This document shows, in pieces, positions 33,665 to 43,692 of a DNA stretch of 64,000 nt (its first letter is position 1; the number at the start of each line of letters is the position of its first letter). The position numbers were made by a program, and so were the translations under genes. The notes beneath the pieces were generated by a model that worked only from the letters and a program-made list of their open reading frames with translations, did not search any database and was not told the DNA's origin. Origin of the DNA: Deltaproteobacteria bacterium (GTDB taxonomy: Bacteria > Myxococcota_A > Polyangia > Polyangiales > Houyiibacteriaceae); assembly GCA_004283055.1 (NCBI GenBank), contig SHLP01000003.1:1-64000 (forward strand). Reading direction: 5' to 3'.

Positions 33665-36600
33665 CTAGAGATCTACACCAGCTTGGGCCCGAGCTTCAAA
33701 ATGTGTGTCGCTGATCGCGAATCGGAGTAAGGCCCAGGCCTCCGGGGTTTCCATGATCGCGCTCAATCGGTGCTCGTCGTTGGCCGGGACATCGTGCCCG
33801 GCGATCTTCAGCAAGGCGGTCACCGCCGAGGGCACGTCCCCCGTCAGAGTCAGGGCCGCGCGGTTCCCCAGCTCGGCGATCGCAAACGGCACCGCACGCG
33901 TGGAAAATCCGACATTGCCTTTCAGCTCCAGGGCCAAGCCATCGACCTCGTCCCGCAAGCGACGGGGCACGGCCTTGAGCAGCTTCTTCCTCATCTCCGG
34001 CATCTTCGACTGGGCTGCGACGTTTCCAAGGCTGTCTCCATGCCCCTGAAGGAGAGCCGAAAGAGCGAAGTCCAGGTCCTGTGCACGGGCGCGAAGAGCA
34101 GGGGCCAGATGATTTGCAGCCACCTTGAGGGCGCGCGCGAATAGGAACAGACGTTCGCGCGGGTGCGTGATTTGCTGAAGGTTGCCGCCGACGACGATGG
34201 TCGGCGGGTCGCCGGATAGGGGCATGCAGGCGGCTGGCGCGACGTACGTGATCCGTATGCGCGGTTCACTGATACCGAGAATTTCTGCGACCGCGCCGGC
34301 CTCTTCGACGAGAGCTCGATCCTCGCCCGTTGGCTTCCGAAGACGCCAGGCGCTCGCGTCGAAGGGCAAGACCTTGTCAAAAGAGCGCTCGCAGAGCGCG
34401 AAAAGACGGCGCGCCGTTTTTGGAAGATCCTGCGGAGAGACGACGGCATCGATGAGGACTGAAAGGGGAACCTTGGCCCGGCCGAGCGCTTCGCCGTGCT
34501 CTGCAACGTTCCCGTCGAACAGCGATGCGGGATGGCCAGCCGCGATCGCTGCGCTGGCCGCGCACGAGGCTGGGCCAGGACCATGCCGCCGGTAGAGCAA
34601 GCGCACCAAGGTCGTCCACAGGCCCTCATCGCCGGGGTCGAGCTCGATGGCGGACCGGACGTCGCTCAGGGCCCGGTTGAGGTGCATGGCCTCTGCGGGC
34701 TGAGCGCCCTGGCGTTGGTAGTAGTCCGCGAGGGCGAGGATCGCGTCCGAATCGGTTGGCTGTTCGACCCTCAGTTTTTCCAGAATCTGCTCGGCCTGCC
34801 GCGCCTGACCGGCCGCTTCGGCCGCGCCCGACAGACGGATTCGGTAATCGCGCCGATCGGATTCGCTGCCGGCGCGACGAACCAACTCTTCGAGCAAGCG
34901 CCCGGCTTCATGTGCCTTGCCCTGCCGACTCGTCACTGATGCGAGGCGATCCAAGATTTCCAAATTCGCCGGCGAGAGCTGCACGACTCGCCGAAGCGAC
35001 GCTTCGGCACGGGCAAGATCCTGAAGGTGTACATCGTAGAGCGTGGCGAGCTGCGTGAACGCCCAAATCTGCTCCTCCGGGCTACGATTCAGACGGGCGA
35101 TGCGAATCAGCGCTTCGGCGGCGCCTTGCCAGTTCCCAGCGGCACGGTGCGCGTCCGCTAGCTCCTTGAGCGCGGTGAAGTTCAAGGGATCGAGCTCCAA
35201 GCACTCGTCCAATGCCTGGCTGACGCCTTCGAGGTCTCCTCGCTCCCGGCTCTGGCGCGCCTTCTGGACGAGCAGACCGACCAGCGTGGGCGTATCGGCG
35301 CCGGCATCGATGCGGGAATCGGTGAGCGCCGCCAGCGCGTCGAGTCGCCCCTCGCTCTGGTAGAGCCCGGCCAGGCGTCGGTACACATCGAGGTAACGGA
35401 TGTCGCACTTCGAGGCCGCAACCCAGGCATCGACAGCGCGATGCGGGTCTCCAAGCTCCTTTTCGAAGATGCACGCAGCCTCCCGCCAGAGTGACGCGGC
35501 GCGGTGACTGTCCTTCGCCTGGCTCGCGGCGTCCTGGTAGACGGCGGCTGCGTCTTCCCAGCGCCCCGCCGCGCGCAAGAGCCCAGCCTCGACCTCCCGC
35601 GCGAGCGGGTGCTCGCTCGCTTCGTCCAAGCGCTCGAGCGCGTTTTCCGGGGCTCCCATCCGCTGCAGCACCCGGGCGGCATCGAGCGCGAGGGCGCCGC
35701 GTTCCAGGTCGTCCTCGACGGCCGCTTGCAGAGCGAGGAGCGCTTGAAGACTGAGCATGTGCTCGCTCTTCGCATAGGCCGCACCCAGCACCTGTCGGGC
35801 CAGGCCCGGGTCCGTCTCGAGCGCGTCGTCGACCCCGCACAGCCATCGATCGAGATCGGATCGCAGAATGTCGGGGTCGGCCTGGAGCAGCTCGAGATGG
35901 AGGCGATGCCTAGCCAAGCGGTCCGGCGAATCCTCCGGGAGAGCCCGTAAGACCCGTCGAGCGCTCGAACGGATGCGTTCGGTGTCGTTCTCCCGGAGCG
36001 CGTCCCATTCGAGGGCGCGCGCGGTAGGGATGTGGTCGGGGCGAAGCTCGGCGATCGATTGAAGCGACAGGCGAGCGCTTTGCATGTCGTTCTGCACGAG
36101 TCGATCGACTTCAGCCATCGCCGCAAACGCACGGAGACGCTCGGTCTCGCCCGTGGCATCGCGCACGCGGTTCATCGCGCGATCGGACAGGCGCGCAAAT
36201 TCCGATGCTTCGAGCTCCGCTTGCTCTCGCTGGACCCAAAGCGTCTCGTCGTCCGGCTTTCCGGTCGAGGCTTCTCGCAGCAACCGAGCGGCTCGGGCTC
36301 CGCGGCCGGCTGCTCGATAGGACGCTGCGGCACGCTCTAGGTACTCGGGCATCCCGAGACGACACGCCGCCAGCTCCATGAGCTCCCCGGCCGTTTCCGT
36401 CTCCCTTCCGCCTGCCTCGATCAGGTGTTCGACGAGGAGCGGATCAGGGGTGGCCCGGTCTAGCGCTGCTTCCGCATAGGCGAGACGGTCTTGGCCGGAC
36501 GACGCCCACATCGACGCACGAAGCCAGCTCTCGGCGTGCCCAGTCGTGCCAATCGCCGATTGTCGGGCCGCGCTCGTTGCTCTGGCTTCGTCGTCGCCAA

Positions 36601-38371
36601 GTCGGTCTTCTAGCTCCCAAAGGGCGGGAGGGTAATCGGCGACCTGCGCCAACGCAGCTTCGCACGCGCTTCTCGCTTCGGGAGAGCCCGGCTCCGCGAG
36701 CCTCGCGGCCATCGTGAAAGCAAAGGCGCTGCGCGCGTCAGATGCGGCGCTCCCCTCTTCCAGCCAGCGGCGCGCGCTCCGCTCGGGGTCCTCGTCTTCA
36801 AGCAGCAGCGCTCGGCCGATCATCGCATCGCCCGGCACCCGCTCCTCGGCGCGAAGCAATGCCGGTTCACGGTCGAGGATTCCACAGACAGCGCCCATGT
36901 CGGCGACGGCGAGCGCTGCACCCGCTGCCAACCCATCGGGTGCGTGATCGAGCTCCGCTTCGAGCGCCGCGAGGAAGGCTGCACCATCCCGAACGCGTGC
37001 GGCTTCGTCCGCTCCGAGCATGTTCGCCGCGACGCTGGCTTCACCTCTGGGGATCGGTTCGAGCAATCGCGAGACCTGGACTTCCTCGCCTGCTTCCGGC
37101 CCGAGGAGCCGCCTCGAGGCTTGCGCGTAGGCGTGCAAGCGGGGCTCTTGTTGCGCTGCCCGGGAGGCGATCTCGAAGCTCTCTCGGTCGCCGCGCTCCG
37201 CATGAATCCGGGCGCATCGACCGGAGGCGAGTGATCGCGTTTCCGGAGTGCCGTTGGTCGCGCACACGGAAAACGCATCCATTGCGCTCTGGGTGTCTCC
37301 CCCGAGGGCGGCTGATTCGGCACGCGTCCACAGAGAGGCCGTGTCATCGGCGTCCTCGAGGATCGCGACCGCCTCCTCCGAAGAGTCACCGCCGCGGCCG
37401 AGGCCCGCAGCGGTTCGGCGAAGAGCAGAGGCGAGCTCCCTCGGGGCCTGAGCCGCAGCCGTAAGCAGCGCGCCCTTCGCCGCGTCTATCTCACCAAGCC
37501 CGCGGCTCGTGCGAACGACCCCGAGATGCGCTGCGAGCCGCGCGGGCCGAAGCTCGAGTACGCTGCGGTATCTGCTTCTCGCATGTTCGAGCGAGCCCGC
37601 CTTCTCTTTGAGCTCGGCCGCATGGAGGAGCAGCATCGCGGCGGCGTCATCATCGGGCCAGAGCTTCGCCGCCGCGCCAAGGGCTTCCGCGGCGCGCCCT
37701 GCATCGTCGCGCGCCAGCCGAGCGGAAGCCAGCAGCAGGCAGGCGACGAAGTCATCCTCTCGAAGCTCGACTGCGTGTGCGGCGGCCTGTTCCGCCGCGG
37801 CAGGATCGTGAAGCTTGGAGAGCTGGATACGGGCGAGCAGGTTGAGCGCAGAGGCTCGATCGGCGGCGCTGAGATCAAGGCCGGCCTCCTTTTCCAGAGC
37901 CTCTGCAGCGGCACCCCAGTCACCGCTCCGCATTGCAAGCCGTCGAAGCGCTCGCAGGACGACGACGTCGCGGGCGTCGGCGGACAGCGCCTGGGCGTAG
38001 TGGCGGCCGGCGGCATCGTAGGCCTCGAGCCGCTCGCACAGCTCCCCCGCGGAGGTCAAAAGCCGCGCGCACGCCGAGCCAACGGCGCGTCGTCCAAGTG
38101 CCTCCAGAAGCTTCACTCGCCGCTTCATCGCCTCAGGTGTCTCGCCAACCAGTGGCAGGGCCTCTTCGCGCGGCCTGCGCTCGAGGAGCGTTCGCTGCGC
38201 GGCGAGTGCGCCCGGGTCGGAGGGGTCCGGAGGATGGCTCGTACGCTTCGCCAGAGCTGCGCCCTGCATTTCTACGAAGGAGTCGAGCAGATCGGCGATC
38301 GCTTCGTCATCGATCTCGAACGCCAGCGGCTCCGATTCGCGGCTCGCTCCAGACACGTCGTCCTCAGCCAT
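33665..38371 (-). CDS. giant TPR-repeat protein, 1568 residues, unknown function
   Basis: A soluble protein with no signal peptide or membrane helix. From about 95 to 1250 it consists almost wholly of helix-turn-helix repeats of TPR and TPR-like type (for example AAGRHYAQALSADARDVVVL, YDVHLQDLARAEASLRRVV, EAMHLNRALSDVRSAIELDP). Residues about 1300-1568 form a separate domain (VEEAGAVAEILGISEPRIRI, then RERLFLFARALKVAANHL and ALTLTGDVPSAVTALL). This domain aligns with the end of the neighbouring 1473-residue protein. Such solenoids normally bind partner proteins. The start overlaps the stop of that neighbour by 8 nt. No enzymatic motif was found. Confidence 0.82.
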   Translation of the reverse strand: MAEDDVSGASRESEPLAFEIDDEAIADLLDSFVEMQGAALAKRTSHPPDPSDPGALAAQRTLLERRPREEALPLVGETPEAMKRRVKLLEALGRRAVGSACARLLTSAGELCERLEAYDAAGRHYAQALSADARDVVVLRALRRLAMRSGDWGAAAEALEKEAGLDLSAADRASALNLLARIQLSKLHDPAAAEQAAAHAVELREDDFVACLLLASARLARDDAGRAAEALGAAAKLWPDDDAAAMLLLHAAELKEKAGSLEHARSRYRSVLELRPARLAAHLGVVRTSRGLGEIDAAKGALLTAAAQAPRELASALRRTAAGLGRGGDSSEEAVAILEDADDTASLWTRAESAALGGDTQSAMDAFSVCATNGTPETRSLASGRCARIHAERGDRESFEIASRAAQQEPRLHAYAQASRRLLGPEAGEEVQVSRLLEPIPRGEASVAANMLGADEAARVRDGAAFLAALEAELDHAPDGLAAGAALAVADMGAVCGILDREPALLRAEERVPGDAMIGRALLLEDEDPERSARRWLEEGSAASDARSAFAFTMAARLAEPGSPEARSACEAALAQVADYPPALWELEDRLGDDEARATSAARQSAIGTTGHAESWLRASMWASSGQDRLAYAEAALDRATPDPLLVEHLIEAGGRETETAGELMELAACRLGMPEYLERAAASYRAAGRGARAARLLREASTGKPDDETLWVQREQAELEASEFARLSDRAMNRVRDATGETERLRAFAAMAEVDRLVQNDMQSARLSLQSIAELRPDHIPTARALEWDALRENDTERIRSSARRVLRALPEDSPDRLARHRLHLELLQADPDILRSDLDRWLCGVDDALETDPGLARQVLGAAYAKSEHMLSLQALLALQAAVEDDLERGALALDAARVLQRMGAPENALERLDEASEHPLAREVEAGLLRAAGRWEDAAAVYQDAASQAKDSHRAASLWREAACIFEKELGDPHRAVDAWVAASKCDIRYLDVYRRLAGLYQSEGRLDALAALTDSRIDAGADTPTLVGLLVQKARQSRERGDLEGVSQALDECLELDPLNFTALKELADAHRAAGNWQGAAEALIRIARLNRSPEEQIWAFTQLATLYDVHLQDLARAEASLRRVVQLSPANLEILDRLASVTSRQGKAHEAGRLLEELVRRAGSESDRRDYRIRLSGAAEAAGQARQAEQILEKLRVEQPTDSDAILALADYYQRQGAQPAEAMHLNRALSDVRSAIELDPGDEGLWTTLVRLLYRRHGPGPASCAASAAIAAGHPASLFDGNVAEHGEALGRAKVPLSVLIDAVVSPQDLPKTARRLFALCERSFDKVLPFDASAWRLRKPTGEDRALVEEAGAVAEILGISEPRIRITYVAPAACMPLSGDPPTIVVGGNLQQITHPRERLFLFARALKVAANHLAPALRARAQDLDFALSALLQGHGDSLGNVAAQSKMPEMRKKLLKAVPRRLRDEVDGLALELKGNVGFSTRAVPFAIAELGNRAALTLTGDVPSAVTALLKIAGHDVPANDEHRLSAIMETPEAWALLRFAISDTHFEARAQAGVDL

Positions 38372-41300
38372 CTCTCCTCCAGAGCGGGGAGTCCGCGTCG
38401 AGCAAGAAGCGGACGAGATCGAGGCCCCGAGAGGAACTCCTGAGGGCGTCCAAATTTACCTGATGGCGCTGCAGCACGGCGAGCCCGGCGTCGATTTCCC
38501 CGGACGCCAGGAGTCCGGCTCGGTCGGCGCTGCGCTGCAGGCCCCTGGCGTGCGCGAGAAGGGACGATGCGCGAATTTGGGTGGCGCCAACCGCTTGTTG
38601 CACGGCTTTGCGCGCGGCACGCTTCAAGCTCACGGCGGTCGCGGGGAGGGGCGGATCTCCGGCCTCTACCCCGCAGCGCGAGACGCGGAGAACCTCCAAA
38701 AGCGTCCCGGCGGCTTGTTCGGCCGACCCGTTGAGGAGCTGGGCAGCCCCGCGCGGTGCGGCCCAGGCGAGTCGGCCGGCGAGGAAGCGCCCCGTTGGAT
38801 CGAGCCCCGCTCGTGCGCGCTCGGGCACGACCCAGCGAACTTCACCGCTGCGGCTCGTCCGAGCGACCGGTGCTCGGAGCTCGCCCGAGATTTCGACGGA
38901 GCCGATCCTGGCGCCAAAGCGTGCGGAGAGCTGCTCGAGCTCGGCGTAGATTGGCTCGCTGGAGGTTACCTTCTTCGCACGAAGCCGATCGCCGTCGAGA
39001 CCGATGCCAGCGCGCAAGACCAGCTCCTCGAGCACCGGATCCGCATTCGGATCCCAGATCGCAGCCATCGAGACCCCGCTCAGGTCCACGCGGTCCTCCT
39101 CGACCGGTTCCGCAAGGCCCAAGGCCCGCCGCACGGCCCGGGCGGCGGCCGCACGCGCGCCGTGGCCACGCCATGCGGCAGCGGTCCGAAGTGCTTCGAG
39201 AAGCGATGCGTCGAGCTCGCCGGAGTCGATCAGAGACCAGACGGCGGCTTCGTAGCGCGCGACGGCGGTCTCAACCTCCGTTTGGTCAACGAGCTCGACC
39301 AGGCCCGAAATCGCGGCCTGGTTGGCCGGCTCTGCGTCGAGGGCGCGTCGATAGGCGTCGGCCGCCGCTTCCGGCCGGCCGAGCTCGATTTCGAGTGCGG
39401 CGATTCGTGTCCAGGTTTCCGCATCGGTGAGCCCGAGCGCTTCGACGGCTCTCAGCTCATCGAGGGCCTCGGCCTTCGCGCCAAGCTGGTTTTCGAGGAA
39501 GCCGGCCGCGCCAAGGTGCGCAACGCGCCGCTGAGCGTCGGGAATGCTCGCGCGGGACAGACGCTGCAAGCAGTCGACCGCCTCGGCCCATTGTTTGAGC
39601 GAGGCGTGCACCTCTGCAGCCATGGCAAGCGCGCCCGGGTGGGCCGGATCGCTGGTGAACAGCTCTTCGAGCACTTCGAGCGCGCCCGGACGATCGCTGA
39701 CTCCCCGCAGAAGGCGCGCACGGTCGTAGAGCAGGTCGAGTCGATCCTTGGGGCCGCCAAGCGCGAGCCGATCCGCGACGAGCACTTCGAGCGCCTCCGT
39801 ATCCTCCTGTGCGACGAAGAGGTCGCGAAGCCGCCGAAAGGCAAGCTCGCGACTGGGGTCCTCCTCGAGCGCGCGTCGAAAGAGGTCCTCCGCCTGTTGA
39901 TACTGCTCGAGGTAGTCCATCCGCACCACGCCCGCTTCTTCCAAGAGGTCGCCCCTCAGCGATTCCTCGACGAAAGGCGCGAGTCGTTCACAGGCTTGCG
40001 CGACCAGTGGCCAGTCGCCGGCCTGCCGTGCTGCAGATCGCAGGGTCTCCCACAGCGCTAGATCGTCGGGGCGCTCATCGATCGCATTGCTCAGAAGAAC
40101 GACCGCCTCCGCGCCTCGATCGGCTTCGACCAGGGCACGGCAATGCGCTGCGTCGAGCGCCACGCGACCGACCGCCCCGCTGTGCGCCAGCTTCTGCACC
40201 AGAGCATGCACGCGCAGCGCGGCGTCGTCATTCGGAGAGAGCACCTCGTCGATCGCTATCGCGGCGTCGGGCAGGAGCGCTGAAAGAGAGTCGGCTTCCT
40301 GGGCAAGCATGAACAACTCGTCCGCAGCATCGTCTCCTCGGGCGATACCCGAGGCCCGAAGCCCCTGAAGGAACGCCCCCGCGCGCAGGGCCTCGGTCGG
40401 TGCGACAGCGGCCAGACGAAGCCACGCGTCGCCTGCGGACGAGCCCTCTTGGCCGAGCGATGCGCGGAGTGCAGCGTACGCTGTAGCAAAACCGTCGGTG
40501 TCTGCCGCTACCGCGACCTGCGCGTCGGCCAGGAGCTCTTCGGCAGCCGTTCGCTGGTCGACCTCGCTGTGCTTGACGGGCAGTGATAGGATCGAGACGG
40601 CCGCTGCGAGGGCGGTGCTGGGGTGCTCGAGCGCACGCTCGTAGGACTGGGACGCACCGAGATCATCGCCGAGCTCCAAGGCATCGGAGTAGAGGAGGGC
40701 GAACAGCTCGGCCACGCCTCCACCGAGGCTGCTGTTCGAGAGGGACGCGTAGGCGCGCGTAGCCGAGTTCGCATCTCCCTGAGCGCGCGCGAGATCGAGA
40801 AGCGCGAGCGCGGCGGACTCGGAGTCCGGTGCATCCTCCAGAGCTTGCTCATACGCCTGGCGGGCTGCGGATCGATTCCCGATCCGCTCGGCGGTCGCCC
40901 CCGCAAGAAGCAGTGAGAGCTCTCCGAGCGCCGTCGTGGAATTCGCCTCGGAATGTTCCCGCACCAACGAGACGACCTCCTCGGGACGGCCTCCTTCTCG
41001 CAAAATCGCGTCGAGCAGCGAAAGAACGCACCCGTCGTTTGGAGCCGTCTCGAGAGCGGACCGCACCACGCGCTCGGCGGCTCCCCAGTCTCCGCCTTGC
41101 GCGTAAGCCTGTCCCGCTGCGCAGAGGTGTCCGACGCGACGATCTCCCGACGCACTCTCCGCGCCCTGCTCGTGAGCTCTGGCCAGCAACCCCGCGTCGC
41201 CTCTCCAAGCGGCCTGTGCCCGTGCGAGGGCTGGCGCCCAGGCGCGATGGTCCGAGTCTGCAAGGGCGTCTCGAAGGACTCGATCGGCGTCTTCCTCTCT

Positions 41301-42785
41301 GTGAAACCTGTGCCGCAAGAGATTGTATTTGGCGCATTCGAGCGCAGCGCGTTCATCGGGCTCGATGTCGCTTTGCATCAGCTCATCGAGACGGATGAGA
41401 ACCGCCTCCGGCCGCTTTGCGCGCATCGCCGCGCCCAAAGCTTCTCGGGTGATCGCAGCCTTCGAGGTCGTGGAGGCTTCGATCGCGGAGCTGTAGAGGT
41501 CCTGGCTGTTCTCCGAGCTGGCGGCGTCGGAGCTGCACAGCTGTGCGGCCCTCCAGACGAGCTGAGCCCGTGTCTCGCCTTCGGCGAGCCCGGCCGCCTG
41601 TCGGTAGGCTTCGGCACGCTCTGTGTTGCGCGCCCCGCGGATCAGCGCCACGTCGAGCGCCGCTCGCGCGTAGCTCGAATCGGGGAACCTATTCGCCGCG
41701 TCGCGAAGTATTTCCAACGCGCTTTCGATCTCATCGCTCGACCGTGCGAGCCGTAGCTCGTGCGCGACGAACGCCGGGTCCTCGGGGGCCATCGATCGGA
41801 ACCAGCTCGATGCGCTCTCAGCCGCCGCCGCGTCGCCAAGACGCTCGGCGGTGAGAAGGGACTGCAATCGGAGGAGCCGGCTCTGGGGCATCCATCGCAG
41901 AGCCGATTCGAGGTAGCCCGCTGCCGCGCCGGCGTCATCGAGATGCCCGGCACTGCAAGTCGCCGCTTCCTGCCACAGGAGCGCCGCCATCGGTCGACGC
42001 GCGCCCTCCGGGACCGAAAGGCTAAGCGGGTCAGGCGAGCCGCTCTGCTCGATTGCCGCTTCGAGCAGCCGAGCCATCGAGGTCAGGGCATGGACGAGCT
42101 CATTCCAGCGCTGGTGCGCGCGAGCGGTATGAGCCTGCAGTGACCGCGCCTGCCAAACGACTTCATCGCACTCGCAGGCCCGCTCGAGGGCAGCAAGGGC
42201 CTCCTCTGGCTTGCTCGCCCTGAGCTCGTGTAATGCGATGTCAATCCAAAGCGCGGCACTCAAGATGGGATCGGCGGCGTGCTTCGCCTGCGTAAGCATC
42301 GCATCCCGAACCGCGCCGTCATCACCCCGCGCTTCCGCCAGCCATTCGAGAATGAGCGCAGGCACCGCAGGCTCTACAGAGCGAGAAATCGCCTCGCGCA
42401 GGAGGGACGCCCAATCTGCGGACTGCATGGCCAAATCTACCAGAGCGGCGCTGCTCAGCGCAGGGCTCGTGGCTCGCGCGACCTGCTCCGAACGAAGCGC
42501 GTGCAGATCGTAGCCATTCCTCGCGCGCTCTGCGATCCGCAGCTGCGCGATGAGCGCCGGCTGGAATCCTGGGGCGACCGTGTGCGACTGCTGGTACTGC
42601 TCCATCGCCTCGGAAGCGAGCTCGAGCTCGTGCTCGTACAGCGCTCCGACTTCGTAGAGAATGGCCGCCCTCGCTCGTGGCTCCGTCACTGCGTCGAGCT
42701 CGCGCCGCAGGTTGGCAATGCGCAGCTCAACGAGGTCGCGCCTGCGCCCGCTCTCACCCTGGCCCATGGGCGCCCTTTCGATCAT
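38364..42785 (-). CDS. giant TPR-repeat protein, 1473 residues, unknown function
   Basis: A second soluble TPR solenoid, without signal peptide. Repeats run from about 25 to 1200 (AILYEVGALYEHELELASEA, PEEALAALERACECDEVV, YLEQYQQAEDLFRRALEEDP, AADAYRRALDAEPANQAAI). The last ~260 residues repeat the layout of the 1568-residue protein's tail. For example, LRAKKVTSSEPIYAELEQLS and LDPTGRFLAGRLAWAAPRGA align with the counterpart RLRKPTGEDRALVEEAGAVA and HPRERLFLFARALKVAANHL. The annotated start is 42785; Met7 at 42767 has a better-spaced purine-rich site. It lies 13 nt after the SDR gene and 8 nt into the next TPR gene. Confidence 0.82.
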   Translation of the reverse strand: MIERAPMGQGESGRRRDLVELRIANLRRELDAVTEPRARAAILYEVGALYEHELELASEAMEQYQQSHTVAPGFQPALIAQLRIAERARNGYDLHALRSEQVARATSPALSSAALVDLAMQSADWASLLREAISRSVEPAVPALILEWLAEARGDDGAVRDAMLTQAKHAADPILSAALWIDIALHELRASKPEEALAALERACECDEVVWQARSLQAHTARAHQRWNELVHALTSMARLLEAAIEQSGSPDPLSLSVPEGARRPMAALLWQEAATCSAGHLDDAGAAAGYLESALRWMPQSRLLRLQSLLTAERLGDAAAAESASSWFRSMAPEDPAFVAHELRLARSSDEIESALEILRDAANRFPDSSYARAALDVALIRGARNTERAEAYRQAAGLAEGETRAQLVWRAAQLCSSDAASSENSQDLYSSAIEASTTSKAAITREALGAAMRAKRPEAVLIRLDELMQSDIEPDERAALECAKYNLLRHRFHREEDADRVLRDALADSDHRAWAPALARAQAAWRGDAGLLARAHEQGAESASGDRRVGHLCAAGQAYAQGGDWGAAERVVRSALETAPNDGCVLSLLDAILREGGRPEEVVSLVREHSEANSTTALGELSLLLAGATAERIGNRSAARQAYEQALEDAPDSESAALALLDLARAQGDANSATRAYASLSNSSLGGGVAELFALLYSDALELGDDLGASQSYERALEHPSTALAAAVSILSLPVKHSEVDQRTAAEELLADAQVAVAADTDGFATAYAALRASLGQEGSSAGDAWLRLAAVAPTEALRAGAFLQGLRASGIARGDDAADELFMLAQEADSLSALLPDAAIAIDEVLSPNDDAALRVHALVQKLAHSGAVGRVALDAAHCRALVEADRGAEAVVLLSNAIDERPDDLALWETLRSAARQAGDWPLVAQACERLAPFVEESLRGDLLEEAGVVRMDYLEQYQQAEDLFRRALEEDPSRELAFRRLRDLFVAQEDTEALEVLVADRLALGGPKDRLDLLYDRARLLRGVSDRPGALEVLEELFTSDPAHPGALAMAAEVHASLKQWAEAVDCLQRLSRASIPDAQRRVAHLGAAGFLENQLGAKAEALDELRAVEALGLTDAETWTRIAALEIELGRPEAAADAYRRALDAEPANQAAISGLVELVDQTEVETAVARYEAAVWSLIDSGELDASLLEALRTAAAWRGHGARAAAARAVRRALGLAEPVEEDRVDLSGVSMAAIWDPNADPVLEELVLRAGIGLDGDRLRAKKVTSSEPIYAELEQLSARFGARIGSVEISGELRAPVARTSRSGEVRWVVPERARAGLDPTGRFLAGRLAWAAPRGAAQLLNGSAEQAAGTLLEVLRVSRCGVEAGDPPLPATAVSLKRAARKAVQQAVGATQIRASSLLAHARGLQRSADRAGLLASGEIDAGLAVLQRHQVNLDALRSSSRGLDLVRFLLDADSPLWRRDG

Positions 42786-42798
42786 CCTCCGCCCACGA

Positions 42799-43560
42799 CT
42801 AGGTAACGGTCCAACCGCCGTCGATGACCATTACGTCTCCTGTGAGGTAGTTCGATTCGTCAGAAGCCAAGAAGACCGCGCCTCCGGCGATGTCGCGCGG
42901 CTGTCCCACGCGTCCCAGAGCCGTCTTGTTGACGATGCTGGATCGGATCTCATCGTTGTCGACCAAGACCTGTGCGAACTTGGTTTCGATCAGCCCGGGT
43001 GCGATCGCATTGACGCGAATCCCGGCTGCCCCGAGCTCCATCGCCAAAGTCCTCGTCATCGAGATCACGGCGGATTTGGTCATGGCGTAGACACCTTGCA
43101 TCGGCGCGCCCATGAGGCCGACGACGCTGGCAATGTTGACAATCGACCCTTTCGCTTTGCGCTGCTGCAGGTGGCCGGCGACGAGCTGGATCATTCCGAA
43201 GTAGCCCTTCACGTTGACCTCGAAGGTCTTGTCCCAGGCCGCTTCGTCGACACCGAGCATCGGTCCGAAGTGCGGGTTGGTCGCCGCGTTGTTTACCAGG
43301 ATGTCGACCTTGCCATAGGCTTGGAGCGCCTGTTCCAGCATGTCTTCCCGCTGGCCTCTGTGGCCGACGTGGCACGCGATCGGCGTTGCATCGCCGCCCT
43401 GCGCCACGATTTCCTCGGCTACGCCCTTCAGGCCGTCGATCTTCCGAGAGACGAGGACTACCTTGGCACCTTCCTCCGCCATGAAGCCGGCAATGGCGGC
43501 TCCGATCCCCCGGCTTGCTCCTGTCACGATCGCCACTTTGTCTCGTAGGCGCTCACCCAT
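42799..43560 (-). CDS. SDR-family oxidoreductase (glucose 1-dehydrogenase/3-oxoacyl reductase type)
   Basis: A 253-residue classical short-chain dehydrogenase. It has the cofactor motif TGASRGIG (16-23), NNAATNPHFG, the catalytic Ser in NIASVVGLMG, YAMTK (Tyr/Lys pair) and the closing INAIAPGLIETKF and YLTGDVMVIDGGWTV. The start at 43560 follows a strong AAAGGAGGGG site at about 7 nt. The longer upstream frame is noise over the divergent antiporter. The substrate is not readable from sequence. It heads the six-gene minus-strand array ending at 31713. Confidence 0.93.
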   Translation of the reverse strand: MGERLRDKVAIVTGASRGIGAAIAGFMAEEGAKVVLVSRKIDGLKGVAEEIVAQGGDATPIACHVGHRGQREDMLEQALQAYGKVDILVNNAATNPHFGPMLGVDEAAWDKTFEVNVKGYFGMIQLVAGHLQQRKAKGSIVNIASVVGLMGAPMQGVYAMTKSAVISMTRTLAMELGAAGIRVNAIAPGLIETKFAQVLVDNDEIRSSIVNKTALGRVGQPRDIAGGAVFLASDESNYLTGDVMVIDGGWTVT

Positions 43561-43692
43561 GTCGTCCCCTCCTTTGGTTCGACACGTATAGCGCTCTGCG
43601 GGGTGGTTTTGCCAGCGCGATCTGCACGAGACTTGCGCGCTCGCGCTCCTGGGCAAGACTAGGCCGTTCTTCGTTTCGCCGAAGAGGTTGTC

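Noticed and set aside
37526..40061. Plus-strand frames of 305 and 532 codons within the giant TPR genes
   Set aside because: Antisense shadows of helical, high-GC repeat genes; no start context or domain.
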